A stretch of 64,000 nucleotides of DNA from Streptomyces coeruleorubidus (GTDB lineage: Bacteria > Actinomycetota > Actinomycetes > Streptomycetales > Streptomycetaceae): positions 372,001 through 436,000 of the forward strand of contig NZ_CP023694.1 in the NCBI RefSeq assembly GCF_008705135.1, written 5' to 3'. Within the stretch, counting starts at the first letter, position 1. Each line of letters opens with the position of its first letter. A program made the translations under genes and the position numbers. Under the pieces are notes generated by a model. That model saw nothing but the letters and a program-made list of their open reading frames with translations. It had not been told where the DNA came from and ran no database searches. Below are positions 34,851 through 43,377 of this stretch, one piece after another.

Positions 34851-35729
34851 GTGGACAACCGTGACGAAGTCCGCGAGTTCCTCACCTCGCGGCGAGCCAA
34901 GATCACCCCCGCGCAGGCCGGGCTGCCGGCCGGCACCCGGCGCCGCGTCCCCGGACTGCGCCGCAGCGAGGTCGCGGCCCTGGCCGACGTCAGCGTCGAG
35001 TACTACGCCAAACTCGAACGCGGCAACCTCGCCGGCGTCTCACCCGCCGTGCTCGAAGCCGTCGCCCGCGCCCTCCAGCTCGACGACGCGGAACGCGCCC
35101 ACCTGCTCCATCTGGCCCAAGCCGCCGAGGGCTCCGACGCCCTCGCCCGCCCCCGGCCCCGCTCCAGCAGGCAGCGCAGCCTGCACACGAGCCTGCAATG
35201 GACCCTGGACGCCATCACCACCGGGGCCGCGTTCGTCGTCAACGGCCGTCTGGATCTGCTCGCCACCAACCAGCTCGCCCGCGCCTTCTTCGGCGACATC
35301 TACAGCGGCCACCACACCCAGCCGCCGAACCTCGCCCGCTACCAGTTCCTCGATCCAGGCGCCCACCGCTTCTACTCCAACTGGGAACTCGCCGCCGACA
35401 TGACCGTCGACGTCCTGCGCACGGAGGCCGGCCGCAATCCCCACGACAAGGAGCTGCACGACCTCGTCGGCGAACTGTCCACCCGCAGCGACGCGTTCCG
35501 CACCCGCTGGGGCGCCCACAACGTCACCCGCCACGGCACCGGCACGAAGCAGTTCCACCACCCCGTCGTCGGCGATCTCACCCTCACCTGGGAAGCCCTG
35601 GCCATCACGGCCGAACCAGGCCTCACCCTCACCATCTACACCGCCGAACCCGGTTCGCCCTCCGCGGAGAACCTGAACCTGCTCGCCACCTGGGCCGCCA
35701 CTCAGGAAGCGGGCTCCACCAGGCGGTAG
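34851..35729 (+). CDS. XRE-family regulator with MmyB-like ligand-binding domain
   Basis: The start is taken as GTG 34851 (VDNRDEVREFLTSRRAKI), giving 292 residues. No Shine-Dalgarno is visible and a TACGGT lies just upstream, so the mRNA may be leaderless. The helix-turn-helix covers residues about 10-70 (LRRSEVAALADVSVEYYAKL). The C-terminal 170 residues form the MmyB-like domain with YSNWELAADMTVDVLR and HPVVGDLTLTWE. It probably represses the divergent ADH-SDR operon until a small ligand binds. Confidence 0.9.
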   Translation: MDNRDEVREFLTSRRAKITPAQAGLPAGTRRRVPGLRRSEVAALADVSVEYYAKLERGNLAGVSPAVLEAVARALQLDDAERAHLLHLAQAAEGSDALARPRPRSSRQRSLHTSLQWTLDAITTGAAFVVNGRLDLLATNQLARAFFGDIYSGHHTQPPNLARYQFLDPGAHRFYSNWELAADMTVDVLRTEAGRNPHDKELHDLVGELSTRSDAFRTRWGAHNVTRHGTGTKQFHHPVVGDLTLTWEALAITAEPGLTLTIYTAEPGSPSAENLNLLATWAATQEAGSTRR

Positions 35730-35746
35730 ACGGACCGGCCGGTGCG

Positions 35747-36445
35747 TCAGTTCCTCTTGCCGGGCGCCGGCGCGGTGGGGCCTCCCGGGCCGGCGCGGAG
35801 CATCGCCCGGTAGAGGGCGTCGTGCTCGGGCGGATCGGGCAGGGGTCCGCGGGCCGGGGCCTTGAGCGAGTGGATCATCAGGGCGACGACGCGCCGCCAG
35901 GCGTCGGGGGCGGCGTCGCCGGTGGCATTGACGACACCGGCGTTGGCCATGTGGATCAGGACCAGGTCCGAGGGGTCCAAGTCCTCACGCAGCCGGCCTG
36001 CCGCCTTGGCGCGGTCGATCAGCCGCACCATGGCCTCGTACGCCTCGTCGCGGCGCTGCTCCAGGGCCTTGGCGGTGGGGAAGGTCATGGTCAGGACGTC
36101 GGCGAAGCCGCTGTCGGCGGCCTGCATCGCGCACGCGGTCTCGATGTAGCCGACGAAACCGTGCCAGGGATCGGGGTCGTCCAGAGCGGCCGCGACCGCG
36201 TCGGCGTAGGCGTCCATGCGGTCGGAGAAGACGGCGTCGACCAGCTCCTCCTTCGTCGGGAAGCGGCGGAACATCGTGGCGATCCCCACCCCCGCCTCAC
36301 GGGCCACGGACGCCAGGGAGGCGCTCAGCCCGTCGCGCGCGAACACCCTGCGCGCGGCGGCGATGATCCGCTCCCGGTTCCGCTCGGCGTCCTTGCGCAG
36401 CGGCTGGGCGGCGGGGCCGTCGGAATGCTGGGCACCAGGACTCAT
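35747..36445 (-). CDS. TetR-family regulator
   Basis: The ATG at 36445 has GGAG eight bases upstream; a GTG three codons earlier overlaps that site. The 232-residue protein has an N-terminal helix-turn-helix (LASVAREAGVGIATMFRRFP, residues about 40-60) and a TetR_C-type ligand domain. It is a paralogue of the TetR at 51603, sharing DPDPWHG, GFADVLTMTFP and ATGDAAPD blocks. The operator GGATAGGCTGATCC lies 20-33 bases upstream. Similar sites recur before the SDR remnant at 63413, so that SDR is a likely former target. Confidence 0.9.
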   Translation of the reverse strand: MSPGAQHSDGPAAQPLRKDAERNRERIIAAARRVFARDGLSASLASVAREAGVGIATMFRRFPTKEELVDAVFSDRMDAYADAVAAALDDPDPWHGFVGYIETACAMQAADSGFADVLTMTFPTAKALEQRRDEAYEAMVRLIDRAKAAGRLREDLDPSDLVLIHMANAGVVNATGDAAPDAWRRVVALMIHSLKAPARGPLPDPPEHDALYRAMLRAGPGGPTAPAPGKRN

Positions 36446-36464
36446 ACCGGCCACTCCAGCAATC

Positions 36465-36478
36465 GGATCAGCCTATCC
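36465..36478 (-). promoter_or_regulatory. TetR operator GGATARGSNNATCC, copy 1
   Basis: On the minus strand GGATAGGCTGATCC, inside a 22-base match (AACTGGATA...ATCCGATT) to the site at 63299-63312. It lies between the TetR start and the aspartase stop, suiting autoregulation. Confidence 0.65.
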
Positions 36479-36488
36479 AGTTACCCTG

Positions 36489-37913
36489 TCACGTCGTGGT
36501 CAGAACCTCCGGCAGAGGTGCCTGACCGGTGAGGTTCTCCGGGCGCAGGATCGTGTCCAGTTGCTCGGCGGTGAGCAGACCCGCTTCCGTGGCCAGGTCC
36601 TTGATGCCGCGGCCCGTGGCGAGGGCCCGGCGGGCCAGCGCGGTGGAGGCGGCGTAGCCGATGTGCGGGGCGAGTGCGGTCACCAGGCCGATGGAGCGGT
36701 GGACCGTGTCATGGAGGTGTTCGCGGTTGGCGGTGATGCCGGGGACGCAGCGGGTGGCGAGGGTGTCGCAGGCCGCGCGCAGATGGGCCAGGGAGCGCAA
36801 CAGGCTGTAGGCGATGACCGGTTCGAAGGCGTTGAGCTGGAGCTGCCCGGCTTCGGCGGCCATGGTGACCGTCAGGTCGTTGCCGATGACCTCGAAGGCG
36901 ACCTGGTTGACGACTTCGGGGATCACCGGGTTGACCTTGCCAGGCATGATCGACGAGCCCGCCTGCACCGGCGGCAGGTTGATCTCGCCGAGCCCGGCGA
37001 TGGGCCCGGAGGACATCAGACGCAGGTCGTTGCACGTCTTGGAGAGTTTCACCGCGACGCGCTTGAGGACACCGGAGAGCTGCACGAATGCGCCGCAGTC
37101 CTGGGTGGCTTCGATGAAGTCGCCCGCCGGCCGGACGGGTTCGCCGCTGATGCCGGCGAGATAGGAGCAGGCGAGTCCGGCGTAGCGGGGGTGGCCGTTG
37201 ATGCCGGTGCCGATCGCGGTGCCGCCGAGGTTGGACTCCAGCAGCAGGGCGGCGGCCTCGGTGAGGCGTTGCCGGTCCTCCTCGATCATGACGGCGTAGG
37301 TGGTGAACTCCTGACCGAGGGTCATGGGGACGGCGTCCTGGAGCTGGGTGCGGCCCATCTTCAAGACGTCACCGAACTCCGTCGCCTTGGTGGCGAAGGC
37401 CGTGGCCAGCGCCCGCAGGGAGTCGCCGAGCCGGCGCAGTGAGGCGACCAGGGCCAGGCGGACGGCGGTGGGGTAGACGTCGTTGGTGCTCTGGCCGAGG
37501 TTGACGTGGTCGAGCGGGTGGATCGCGTCGTAGCAGCCGCGGGGGTGGCCGAGGATCTCCAGGGCCCGGTTGGCGATGACCTCGTTGGCGTTCATGTTCG
37601 TCGACGTGCCGGCCCCGCCCTGGACGGGGTCGACGACGAACTGGTCGTGCAGCTGTCCGGCGGCGACCTCCTCGCAGGCCCTGATGATCGCCCGGGCGAC
37701 GTCCGGGGGCAGCAGGCCCAGGTCGCGGTTGGCCTGCGCGGCCGCCTGCTTGACCGCTGCCAGCGCGGTGATCAGTTCGGGGAACCGGGCGATGGTCGAC
37801 CCGGTGATCGCGAAGTTCTCCACCGCCCGCACCGTGTGCACGCCGTAGTAGGCGTCGGCCGGGACCTCCTTGTCCCCCACCAGGTCGTGTTCCACGCGTG
37901 TGCCCTGCGCCAT
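36489..37913 (-). CDS. aspA: Aspartate ammonia-lyase
   Basis: It converts L-aspartate to fumarate and ammonia. The 474-residue protein has the superfamily signature GSSIMPGKVNP near residue 320 (catalytic serine loop), the substrate-site motifs GTSTNMNANE near 103 and GQSTNDVYPTA near 142, and the catalytic region TQDCGAFV. GAGGAGG precedes the ATG. The gene is divergent from a dicarboxylate symporter and Asp/Glu racemase operon, which together would import and use aspartate. Motifs separate it from fumarase only by overall similarity. Confidence 0.9.
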   Translation of the reverse strand: MAQGTRVEHDLVGDKEVPADAYYGVHTVRAVENFAITGSTIARFPELITALAAVKQAAAQANRDLGLLPPDVARAIIRACEEVAAGQLHDQFVVDPVQGGAGTSTNMNANEVIANRALEILGHPRGCYDAIHPLDHVNLGQSTNDVYPTAVRLALVASLRRLGDSLRALATAFATKATEFGDVLKMGRTQLQDAVPMTLGQEFTTYAVMIEEDRQRLTEAAALLLESNLGGTAIGTGINGHPRYAGLACSYLAGISGEPVRPAGDFIEATQDCGAFVQLSGVLKRVAVKLSKTCNDLRLMSSGPIAGLGEINLPPVQAGSSIMPGKVNPVIPEVVNQVAFEVIGNDLTVTMAAEAGQLQLNAFEPVIAYSLLRSLAHLRAACDTLATRCVPGITANREHLHDTVHRSIGLVTALAPHIGYAASTALARRALATGRGIKDLATEAGLLTAEQLDTILRPENLTGQAPLPEVLTTT

Positions 37914-37995
37914 CTGCGCCTCCTCGTCGGGCGCCGACTCAGGTCGGCGCCGCCGGTGCGGCCCCTTGACAGGCCACCGCTTCGGAGCCCAGTCT

Positions 37996-38034
37996 TACCG
38001 CCCAATACGCAGAGCGCAATATATTGGAGCGGTA
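37996..38034. promoter_or_regulatory. Inverted repeat in the aspartase/symporter divergent region
   Basis: TACCGC-CCAATA (37996-38007) and TATTGGAGCGGTA (38022-38034) form near-perfect arms with one unpaired base. The AT-rich middle contains ATACGCAG, similar to GTACGCAG at the GntR operator at 40121. A candidate GntR site controlling both divergent operons. Confidence 0.5.
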
Positions 38035-38044
38035 GGAGGCTTCC

Positions 38045-39388
38045 ATGAGCACATCGCAACCCACTCCCACCAGCACAGACGGCCCCAAAACCCGGCCCGC
38101 GGGACTGCTGCGGCGGTGCCTGAAGATGCCGATCGGGGTCCAGTCGATCATCGCCGTCGGGCTCGGAGCCCTGATCGGAACTCTCGCCCCGTCGGCCGGC
38201 GAGCAGATGAAGATCCTCGGGGAGGTGTTCCTGAACCTGGTGCAGGTCGTGGTCCTGCCGCTGGTCTTCCCGCTCATCGTGCTGGGCATCGCCCGCATGG
38301 AGTCGGTCAAGAAGGTCGGCCGGATCGCCGGCAAGGCCATCCTCTACTTCGAGATCGTCACCACCGTCATCCTGCTGATCGCGGTCGGACTGGCCAAGTT
38401 CACGGGAATCGGCAAGGGCGCCCCCGTCCAGGAGGCCGACGCCAAGGACCTGGACGGCATGAGCCAGGGCATCGACTTCCACGAACTGGTCCTGCACGCC
38501 GTACCGAAGAACATCTTCGCCGCGTTCAGCGAGGGCAACCTGCTCGGCGCGATCGTCTTCGCCCTCCTCGTCGGCGTCGCCATGGCCGCGATCGGGGAGA
38601 AGTCCGAGCCCTTCGCCTCCGTCCTGGAGTCCGTCGCCTCGGTGATGTTCAAGGTCGTCGGCTACGTCATCCGCGTCGCCCCGCTGGGCGTGCTCGGCTT
38701 CATCTCCTACGACGTCGCCCACTACGGCTTCGGCAACCTCCGCAGCCTGCTGGGGTTCATCGCCGTGGTCTACACGGGCCTGGCCATCGTCGTCGGCGTG
38801 CTCTTCCCGCTCATCGCCGCGATCTACCGCATCCGCTACGTCGAGTTGATGAAGTCGATCGCCGGGCTGGCCGGGATCGCCTTCGTCACCCGCAGCTCCG
38901 AATCGGTACTGGCACCGCTGATGGGCAAGTTGGAGGCGTTCGGTCTCAGCCGGTCGACGACCTCGTTCGTCGTCCCTCTCGGCTACTCCTTCAACACCGA
39001 CGGCTCCGTCCTCTACCAGGCCGCCGCGCTGGTCTTCCTCGCCAACGCCTACGGCGCCGACACGTCTCTGCCCGCCCTGCTCCTCATGGTCGGCGTGCTG
39101 GTGATCCTCTCCAAGGGCATGGCCGGTGTCGCCTCCGCCTCCATCGTCGTCCTCATCGCCGCCGGCAACTCCGTCGGACTTCCCGCCGAGGGCATCGCCC
39201 TGCTCCTGGGCGTGGACTTCATCGTCGACATGGCCCGCACCGGCGTGAACGTCATCGGCAACTCGCTCGCCGCCGCCGTGGTCGACAGCTCCGAGAAGCG
39301 GCGTGAGGCGAAACGCGGCGGGCGTGAAACCCCCGGCATCCCGGCCGAGGCCGACGCCCCGGCCCTCCGGAAGGAACCCGCGCAGTGA
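38045..39388 (+). CDS. Dicarboxylate/amino acid:cation symporter (DAACS family)
   Basis: A 447-residue membrane protein with about eight membrane helices plus re-entrant loops. Family motifs are visible: LGALIGTLAPSAGEQ at the N-terminus, FVTRSSESVLAPLMGK near residue 280 (serine-rich re-entrant loop), VVPLGYSFNTDGS near 318 and DFIVDMARTGVNVIGN near 395. AGGAGG lies nine bases before the ATG. It should import aspartate, glutamate or C4-dicarboxylates with Na+ or H+. Its stop overlaps the racemase start. Confidence 0.93.
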   Translation: MSTSQPTPTSTDGPKTRPAGLLRRCLKMPIGVQSIIAVGLGALIGTLAPSAGEQMKILGEVFLNLVQVVVLPLVFPLIVLGIARMESVKKVGRIAGKAILYFEIVTTVILLIAVGLAKFTGIGKGAPVQEADAKDLDGMSQGIDFHELVLHAVPKNIFAAFSEGNLLGAIVFALLVGVAMAAIGEKSEPFASVLESVASVMFKVVGYVIRVAPLGVLGFISYDVAHYGFGNLRSLLGFIAVVYTGLAIVVGVLFPLIAAIYRIRYVELMKSIAGLAGIAFVTRSSESVLAPLMGKLEAFGLSRSTTSFVVPLGYSFNTDGSVLYQAAALVFLANAYGADTSLPALLLMVGVLVILSKGMAGVASASIVVLIAAGNSVGLPAEGIALLLGVDFIVDMARTGVNVIGNSLAAAVVDSSEKRREAKRGGRETPGIPAEADAPALRKEPAQ

Positions 39389-40113
39389 CCACCTCCACCT
39401 CGGAGATCATCGGCATCCTGGGCGGGATGGGGCCGGCGGCCACCGCCGACTTCTACGCCAAGCTGGTGTCGATGACTCCGGGCAGCAGCGACCAGGACCA
39501 CCTCCGCACGGTCATCTGGTCCGACCCCACCATCCCCGACCGCACCGACGCCCTGCTGGGCGACGGCCCCGATCCCACGCCCTGGCTCCTCGACGGCAGC
39601 CGCGTCCTGCGCGAGGCCGGCGCCACGGTCATCGCCATTCCGTGCAACACCGCGCACGCCTTCGTCCCGCGCATCGCCGAGCACGTCGGCCTGCCCATCG
39701 TCCACATGATCGGCGAGGTGGCCCAGCACCTCAGCACCGTGAGCCCCCGCATCCACACCGCCGGACTGCTCGCCACCACCGGCACCCTTCGCGCGGGCCT
39801 GTACCAGGACTGGCTGGGCCGCTTCGGGATCCGCCTCGTGCTGCCCGACGCCGGCAGCCAGGACCGGGAGGTGATGGCCGGCATCCGTGCGGTGAAGGCC
39901 GGTGACCGGGACGGCGCGACCACGCTCCTGGAACGCGCCGCGCGGCACCTGACCGAACAGGGCGCCCAGGCGGTGATCGCGGGCTGCACCGAGATTCCCC
40001 TGGGCCTGCCCGCCGACACCGTGGACGTCCCCCTCGTCGACCCGGCGCTCGTGCTGGCCCAGGCCCTCGTGCGCCGGGCCGGACGCGGGAGCACAGCCGG
40101 AGAGGCGGCCTAG
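39385..40113 (+). CDS. Aspartate/glutamate racemase-family protein
   Basis: GTG 39385 overlaps the symporter stop (GTGA). The 242-residue protein keeps both catalytic cysteines of PLP-independent racemases, in IPCNTAH near residue 92 and AGCTEIP near 199, with the N-terminal GILGGMGPAAT phosphate-type loop. It probably interconverts D- and L-aspartate (or glutamate). With the symporter and aspartase it would let the cell feed D-aspartate to fumarate. Confidence 0.9.
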   Translation: MTTSTSEIIGILGGMGPAATADFYAKLVSMTPGSSDQDHLRTVIWSDPTIPDRTDALLGDGPDPTPWLLDGSRVLREAGATVIAIPCNTAHAFVPRIAEHVGLPIVHMIGEVAQHLSTVSPRIHTAGLLATTGTLRAGLYQDWLGRFGIRLVLPDAGSQDREVMAGIRAVKAGDRDGATTLLERAARHLTEQGAQAVIAGCTEIPLGLPADTVDVPLVDPALVLAQALVRRAGRGSTAGEAA

Positions 40114-40120
40114 ATCGATG

Positions 40121-40134
40121 TACTGTACGCAGTA
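40121..40134 (+). promoter_or_regulatory. Palindrome overlapping the GntR start codon
   Basis: TACTG-TACG-CAGTA ends on the A of the GntR ATG, where a Shine-Dalgarno would normally lie; none is present. It looks like an autoregulatory site in a leaderless or coupled gene. Confidence 0.55.
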
Positions 40135-40826
40135 TGTCACTCGACAGCCCGGTCTCCCGCCGTCTCCTCAGCGACGAGGTCTTCCACCGCCTGCGCGACT
40201 CCATCGTGCGTGGGGAACTCGCTCCCGGGGAGAAGGTCAAGGACAGTGAGCTCGCCGAGCGCCTCGGGCTCAGCCGCACCCCGGTGCGCGAGGCGCTCGC
40301 CCGGCTCGCGGACAGCGGCCTGGTCGAGGCGAAGCCCGGCGTCTACACGCGCATCACCACCCTCAACCGCCGCGACGTCGAGAAGACCCTCGCCGTGCTG
40401 CGCTCCCTCGACCAGCTCGCCGTCGAGACGGCCGTGCCGGTCATGACCGAGCAGGACCTTCAGGCCATGCGGCAGGCCAACCGGGACTTCGAACGGGCCG
40501 TCGCCGCCAACGACACCGACGCGGCCCTCGCCGCCGACGACCGCTTCCACGCCGTCCCCATCGCGGCAGCGGACAATCCCGTCCTGAGCCGGATCGTCGA
40601 GCAGCTCCACCCCCAGATCCACCGCATCCTGTACCGGAAGTTCTCCACCCTCCTCGGCGGCCGGAACACCATCGAGCACCACGGCCGGCTCGTCGACGTC
40701 TGCGCCGGAGGCGACGCCCGCGCCGCGGCCGAGCTCTCCGGACAGCACTGGTCCGAACTCGGCGGCCACATCAACCGGCTCTTCGACACCAACCAGTTCA
40801 CGGATGCCGGGGCAGGCTCCGCGTAG
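40134..40826 (+). CDS. GntR-family (FCD domain) regulator
   Basis: A 230-residue protein. The winged helix occupies residues about 10-70 (LAERLGLSRTPVREALARLA) and an all-helical FCD effector domain the rest, with the metal/ligand residues Asp and His in AADDRFHAVPI and HHGRLVDVC. It follows the racemase by 20 bases on the same strand. It is probably the regulator of the aspartate module, sensing a dicarboxylate or amino acid. Confidence 0.9.
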   Translation: MSLDSPVSRRLLSDEVFHRLRDSIVRGELAPGEKVKDSELAERLGLSRTPVREALARLADSGLVEAKPGVYTRITTLNRRDVEKTLAVLRSLDQLAVETAVPVMTEQDLQAMRQANRDFERAVAANDTDAALAADDRFHAVPIAAADNPVLSRIVEQLHPQIHRILYRKFSTLLGGRNTIEHHGRLVDVCAGGDARAAAELSGQHWSELGGHINRLFDTNQFTDAGAGSA

Positions 40827-40841
40827 GGGCGGATGCCGTGT

Positions 40842-41720
40842 TCAGCCCCTGGCCCGCCAGGAGCAGGCCGCCGTTCCCCTGACCGGTACGGGGACGCTGA
40901 GCACCGCGCCGGAGGTCGCGTCCGGGTTCTGCACGCCGTACCGGGCCGTGGTGACCAGGAGGCGCCTCTCGCCGGGGTGCAGGCAGACCGACGTGGGGTG
41001 CGGGGCGGGCACGGCCAGGGTGTGGAGCAGCCGGCCGTCGGGGTGGTAGCGGCGGACCGCACCGGCGCCCCACATCGCGACCCACAGGCAGCCCTCCTCG
41101 TCGACGGTCATCCCGTCGGGGCTTCCTTCGTCCTCGCGCAGGCGGGCGAAGGTCTCCGGGCCTCCGATGAGCTCGCCGCAGACGGGATCGACCCGGCAGC
41201 GGAGGATCGTGCCGACGGCCGTGTCGGCGAGATACAGGGTCGTGCCGTCGGCGGTGAAGGCCGGGCCGTTGGCGATGGTCAGGCCGTCGAGGACGCGTAC
41301 GACCGTGCCGTCGGGGTCCGTCCGGTAGAGCGAGCCGGCGCCGTGGGTGCCGTCGTAGGCCATGCTGCCGGCCCAGAAACGGCCGGCGGGGTCCGCGACG
41401 CCGTCGTTCATCCGGCTGGGGAGCGGGGTGCGGTCCTCGGGGCGGTCGAGCCATTCCGGTGTGCCGTCGGGCGAGAGCAGCGCGATGCCGGTGCCCGCGG
41501 CGGCGATCCAGGTGTCCGGCCGGTCGCCCACCGGCGCGACAGCCCCCAACGGCACGTCCAGCCCGGCGAGTTGGACCGGCCTGGTGGTATCACGCAGTTC
41601 GAAGAGCCGGCCGCTGAGGATGTCGACGTACACGTACCTTCCGTCGACCCAGCGGCCGCCCTCGGCGAGTTCGTACCCGCCCTCCACGACGACCGTCGCG
41701 GGCACTGCCGTTGATGTCAT
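40842..41720 (-). CDS. SMP-30/gluconolactonase-family sugar lactonase
   Basis: A 292-residue beta-propeller lactonase with the metal-site motifs ELAEGGRWVDGRYVYVD (Glu near 19), MNDGVADPAGRFWAGSM near 104 (Asn, Asp) and SPDGMTVDEEGCLWVAMW near 198. It would open the lactone formed by a sugar 1-dehydrogenase. It is the last gene of the galactose operon, 15 bases after the kinase, and so is the likely galactonolactonase of the pathway. GGAG precedes the ATG. Confidence 0.88.
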   Translation of the reverse strand: MTSTAVPATVVVEGGYELAEGGRWVDGRYVYVDILSGRLFELRDTTRPVQLAGLDVPLGAVAPVGDRPDTWIAAAGTGIALLSPDGTPEWLDRPEDRTPLPSRMNDGVADPAGRFWAGSMAYDGTHGAGSLYRTDPDGTVVRVLDGLTIANGPAFTADGTTLYLADTAVGTILRCRVDPVCGELIGGPETFARLREDEGSPDGMTVDEEGCLWVAMWGAGAVRRYHPDGRLLHTLAVPAPHPTSVCLHPGERRLLVTTARYGVQNPDATSGAVLSVPVPVRGTAACSWRARG

Positions 41721-41735
41721 GTTCAGTCTCCTGGC

Positions 41736-42710
41736 TCAGCGGATGGTCGTGCCGTCCGGCTGGTCGAACAGGCCGAGTTCGTCCCGGGTCGGGAGGCCCT
41801 CCCAGTCGCCGCGGGTGGCGACGGCGAAGGCGGCGGTGGTGACGGCTCGGTGCAGACGGGCGGGGATGTCCGCGCCGTCGAGGAGTCCGGACAGGTATCC
41901 GGCGACGAACGCGTCGCCCGCGCCGACCAGATCCACCGCGTCGACCTGTCGGGCGGCGCAGTCGCTCGCCCCGTCGGCGGTGAAGCTCGTCGCGCCGCGT
42001 GCGCCCCTCTTGACGACCACCTCGCGCACGCCTGCGGACACGATGCCGTCCACGGCCTCCGGCTCGTCCGCCGCCGGCCGTTCCAGCACCAGCGGCAGTT
42101 CGTCCTCGGAGGCGATGAGCAGGTCGACATGGGCCAGCATCGGCCGCAGGGCCGTGCGCGCCTGGTCGGCGGACCACAGCCGGGACCGGTAGTTGACGTC
42201 GAGGCATACCGTGATGCCGGACTCGTGAGCCGTCGCGGCGGCGGTCAGGGCGGCCTCGGCCGCCGACGGACCGAGCGCCGGGGTGATGCCGGTGAGATGC
42301 AGGACGCGGGTTCCGGGGGACAGCGCGGGCAGTACGTCGGCCGGTGAGACGGCCGAACCGGCGGATCCCGCGCGGTAGTAGCTGACGCGGGTCAGCGTGC
42401 CCAGGCGGGGTTCGGTCAGGAGCAGGCCCGTGGGGCGGCCGGTGCCGTCGGTTACCGCGTGGCCGGTGTCGATGTCCTCGGCGCGGAGCGTTCGCAGTAC
42501 CAACGCGCCGAGTTCGTCGGCCCCGACGCGGCCGGCCCAGCGCACCCGGTGTCCGAGCCGGGCCAGGCCGATGGCGACGTTGGACTCGGCTCCCGCCACG
42601 GACAGGCCGAGACTGCAGCCCAACCGCAGTGCGCCCCGGGCGCGGAGCGCCGCCATCGTCTCGCCGAAGGTCACCACGTCGGGCGGGGCCTGGCGGTCCG
42701 GTGCCGTCAC
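41736..42710 (-). CDS. kdgK: PfkB-family 2-dehydro-3-deoxy-gluconate/galactonate kinase
   Basis: GTG 42710 overlaps the aldolase stop (GTGA). The 324-residue enzyme has the PfkB motifs GAESNVAIGLARLG near residue 40 and DLVGAGDAFVAGYLSGL near 255, which contains the catalytic aspartate. The start MTAPDRQAPPDVVTFGETM is typical of KDG kinases. It would phosphorylate 2-keto-3-deoxygalactonate on its way to the aldolase encoded just upstream. Confidence 0.87.
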   Translation of the reverse strand: MTAPDRQAPPDVVTFGETMAALRARGALRLGCSLGLSVAGAESNVAIGLARLGHRVRWAGRVGADELGALVLRTLRAEDIDTGHAVTDGTGRPTGLLLTEPRLGTLTRVSYYRAGSAGSAVSPADVLPALSPGTRVLHLTGITPALGPSAAEAALTAAATAHESGITVCLDVNYRSRLWSADQARTALRPMLAHVDLLIASEDELPLVLERPAADEPEAVDGIVSAGVREVVVKRGARGATSFTADGASDCAARQVDAVDLVGAGDAFVAGYLSGLLDGADIPARLHRAVTTAAFAVATRGDWEGLPTRDELGLFDQPDGTTIR

Positions 42711-43327
42711 GGCGTCTCCCCCACGGCCACCCTGCGGAACGCTGCCGCGCGGGCGCGGAGTTGCTCGAGGTCGCCGCCGTTGGCCGCGTCCCCGACGAGC
42801 GGTGAGCCGACGCCGACGGCGATGGCGCCCCGGTCCAGATAGTCGCGGGCGGCCTGCGCGTCCACTCCCCCGACGGGCACGAACGGCACCTCGGGGAACG
42901 GGTCGCGCAGGGCGCCCAGATAGCCGGGGCCGCCGAGGGAACCGGGGAAGAGTTTGATCGCTGCGGCGCCCCGGGCGAGGGCGAGTTCGATCTCGGTGGG
43001 CGTCAGGGCGCCCATCAGCACGGGTGTGCCGTAGGGCTCCAGTCCGTCGACCAGTGCCGGGGTGACGAGGTACGAGGCACCGGCGTCCACGGCTCGCTCG
43101 GCGTCCGCGGCGGAGCGGACGGTTCCGGCGCCGAGGAACGCGTCGGGGCCCAGTTCGGTGCGGGCCTGCCGGATGACGGTCAGGGCGTCGGCGGTGGTCA
43201 GTGAGACCTCGACGGCCGTGATGCCCTCCTCGGCGAGGGTGCGTACGGTGCGCAGTGCGGCGGCGGGATCCTTGCCGCGCACGATCGCCAGCAGGCGGTG
43301 GGCTCGGAGCGATTCCACCAGGTTCAT
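42707..43327 (-). CDS. KDPG/KDPGal-type 2-keto-3-deoxy-6-phosphoaldonate aldolase
   Basis: A 206-residue class I aldolase. The Schiff-base lysine is Lys125 in AAIKLFPGS, with Glu40 in AVEVSL and Arg17 in IVRG as the usual partners. It would cleave the phosphorylated 2-keto-3-deoxy acid to pyruvate and glyceraldehyde 3-phosphate. It lies 50 bases after the galactonate dehydratase and overlaps the kinase. AAGGAG lies 12 bases upstream of the ATG, a slightly long spacing. Confidence 0.9.
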   Translation of the reverse strand: MNLVESLRAHRLLAIVRGKDPAAALRTVRTLAEEGITAVEVSLTTADALTVIRQARTELGPDAFLGAGTVRSAADAERAVDAGASYLVTPALVDGLEPYGTPVLMGALTPTEIELALARGAAAIKLFPGSLGGPGYLGALRDPFPEVPFVPVGGVDAQAARDYLDRGAIAVGVGSPLVGDAANGGDLEQLRARAAAFRRVAVGETP

Positions 43328-43377
43328 GGGAAGCGGGCTCTCCTTGGGCGTGGGCTGGTGCGGGGGCCGGGCGCTGC

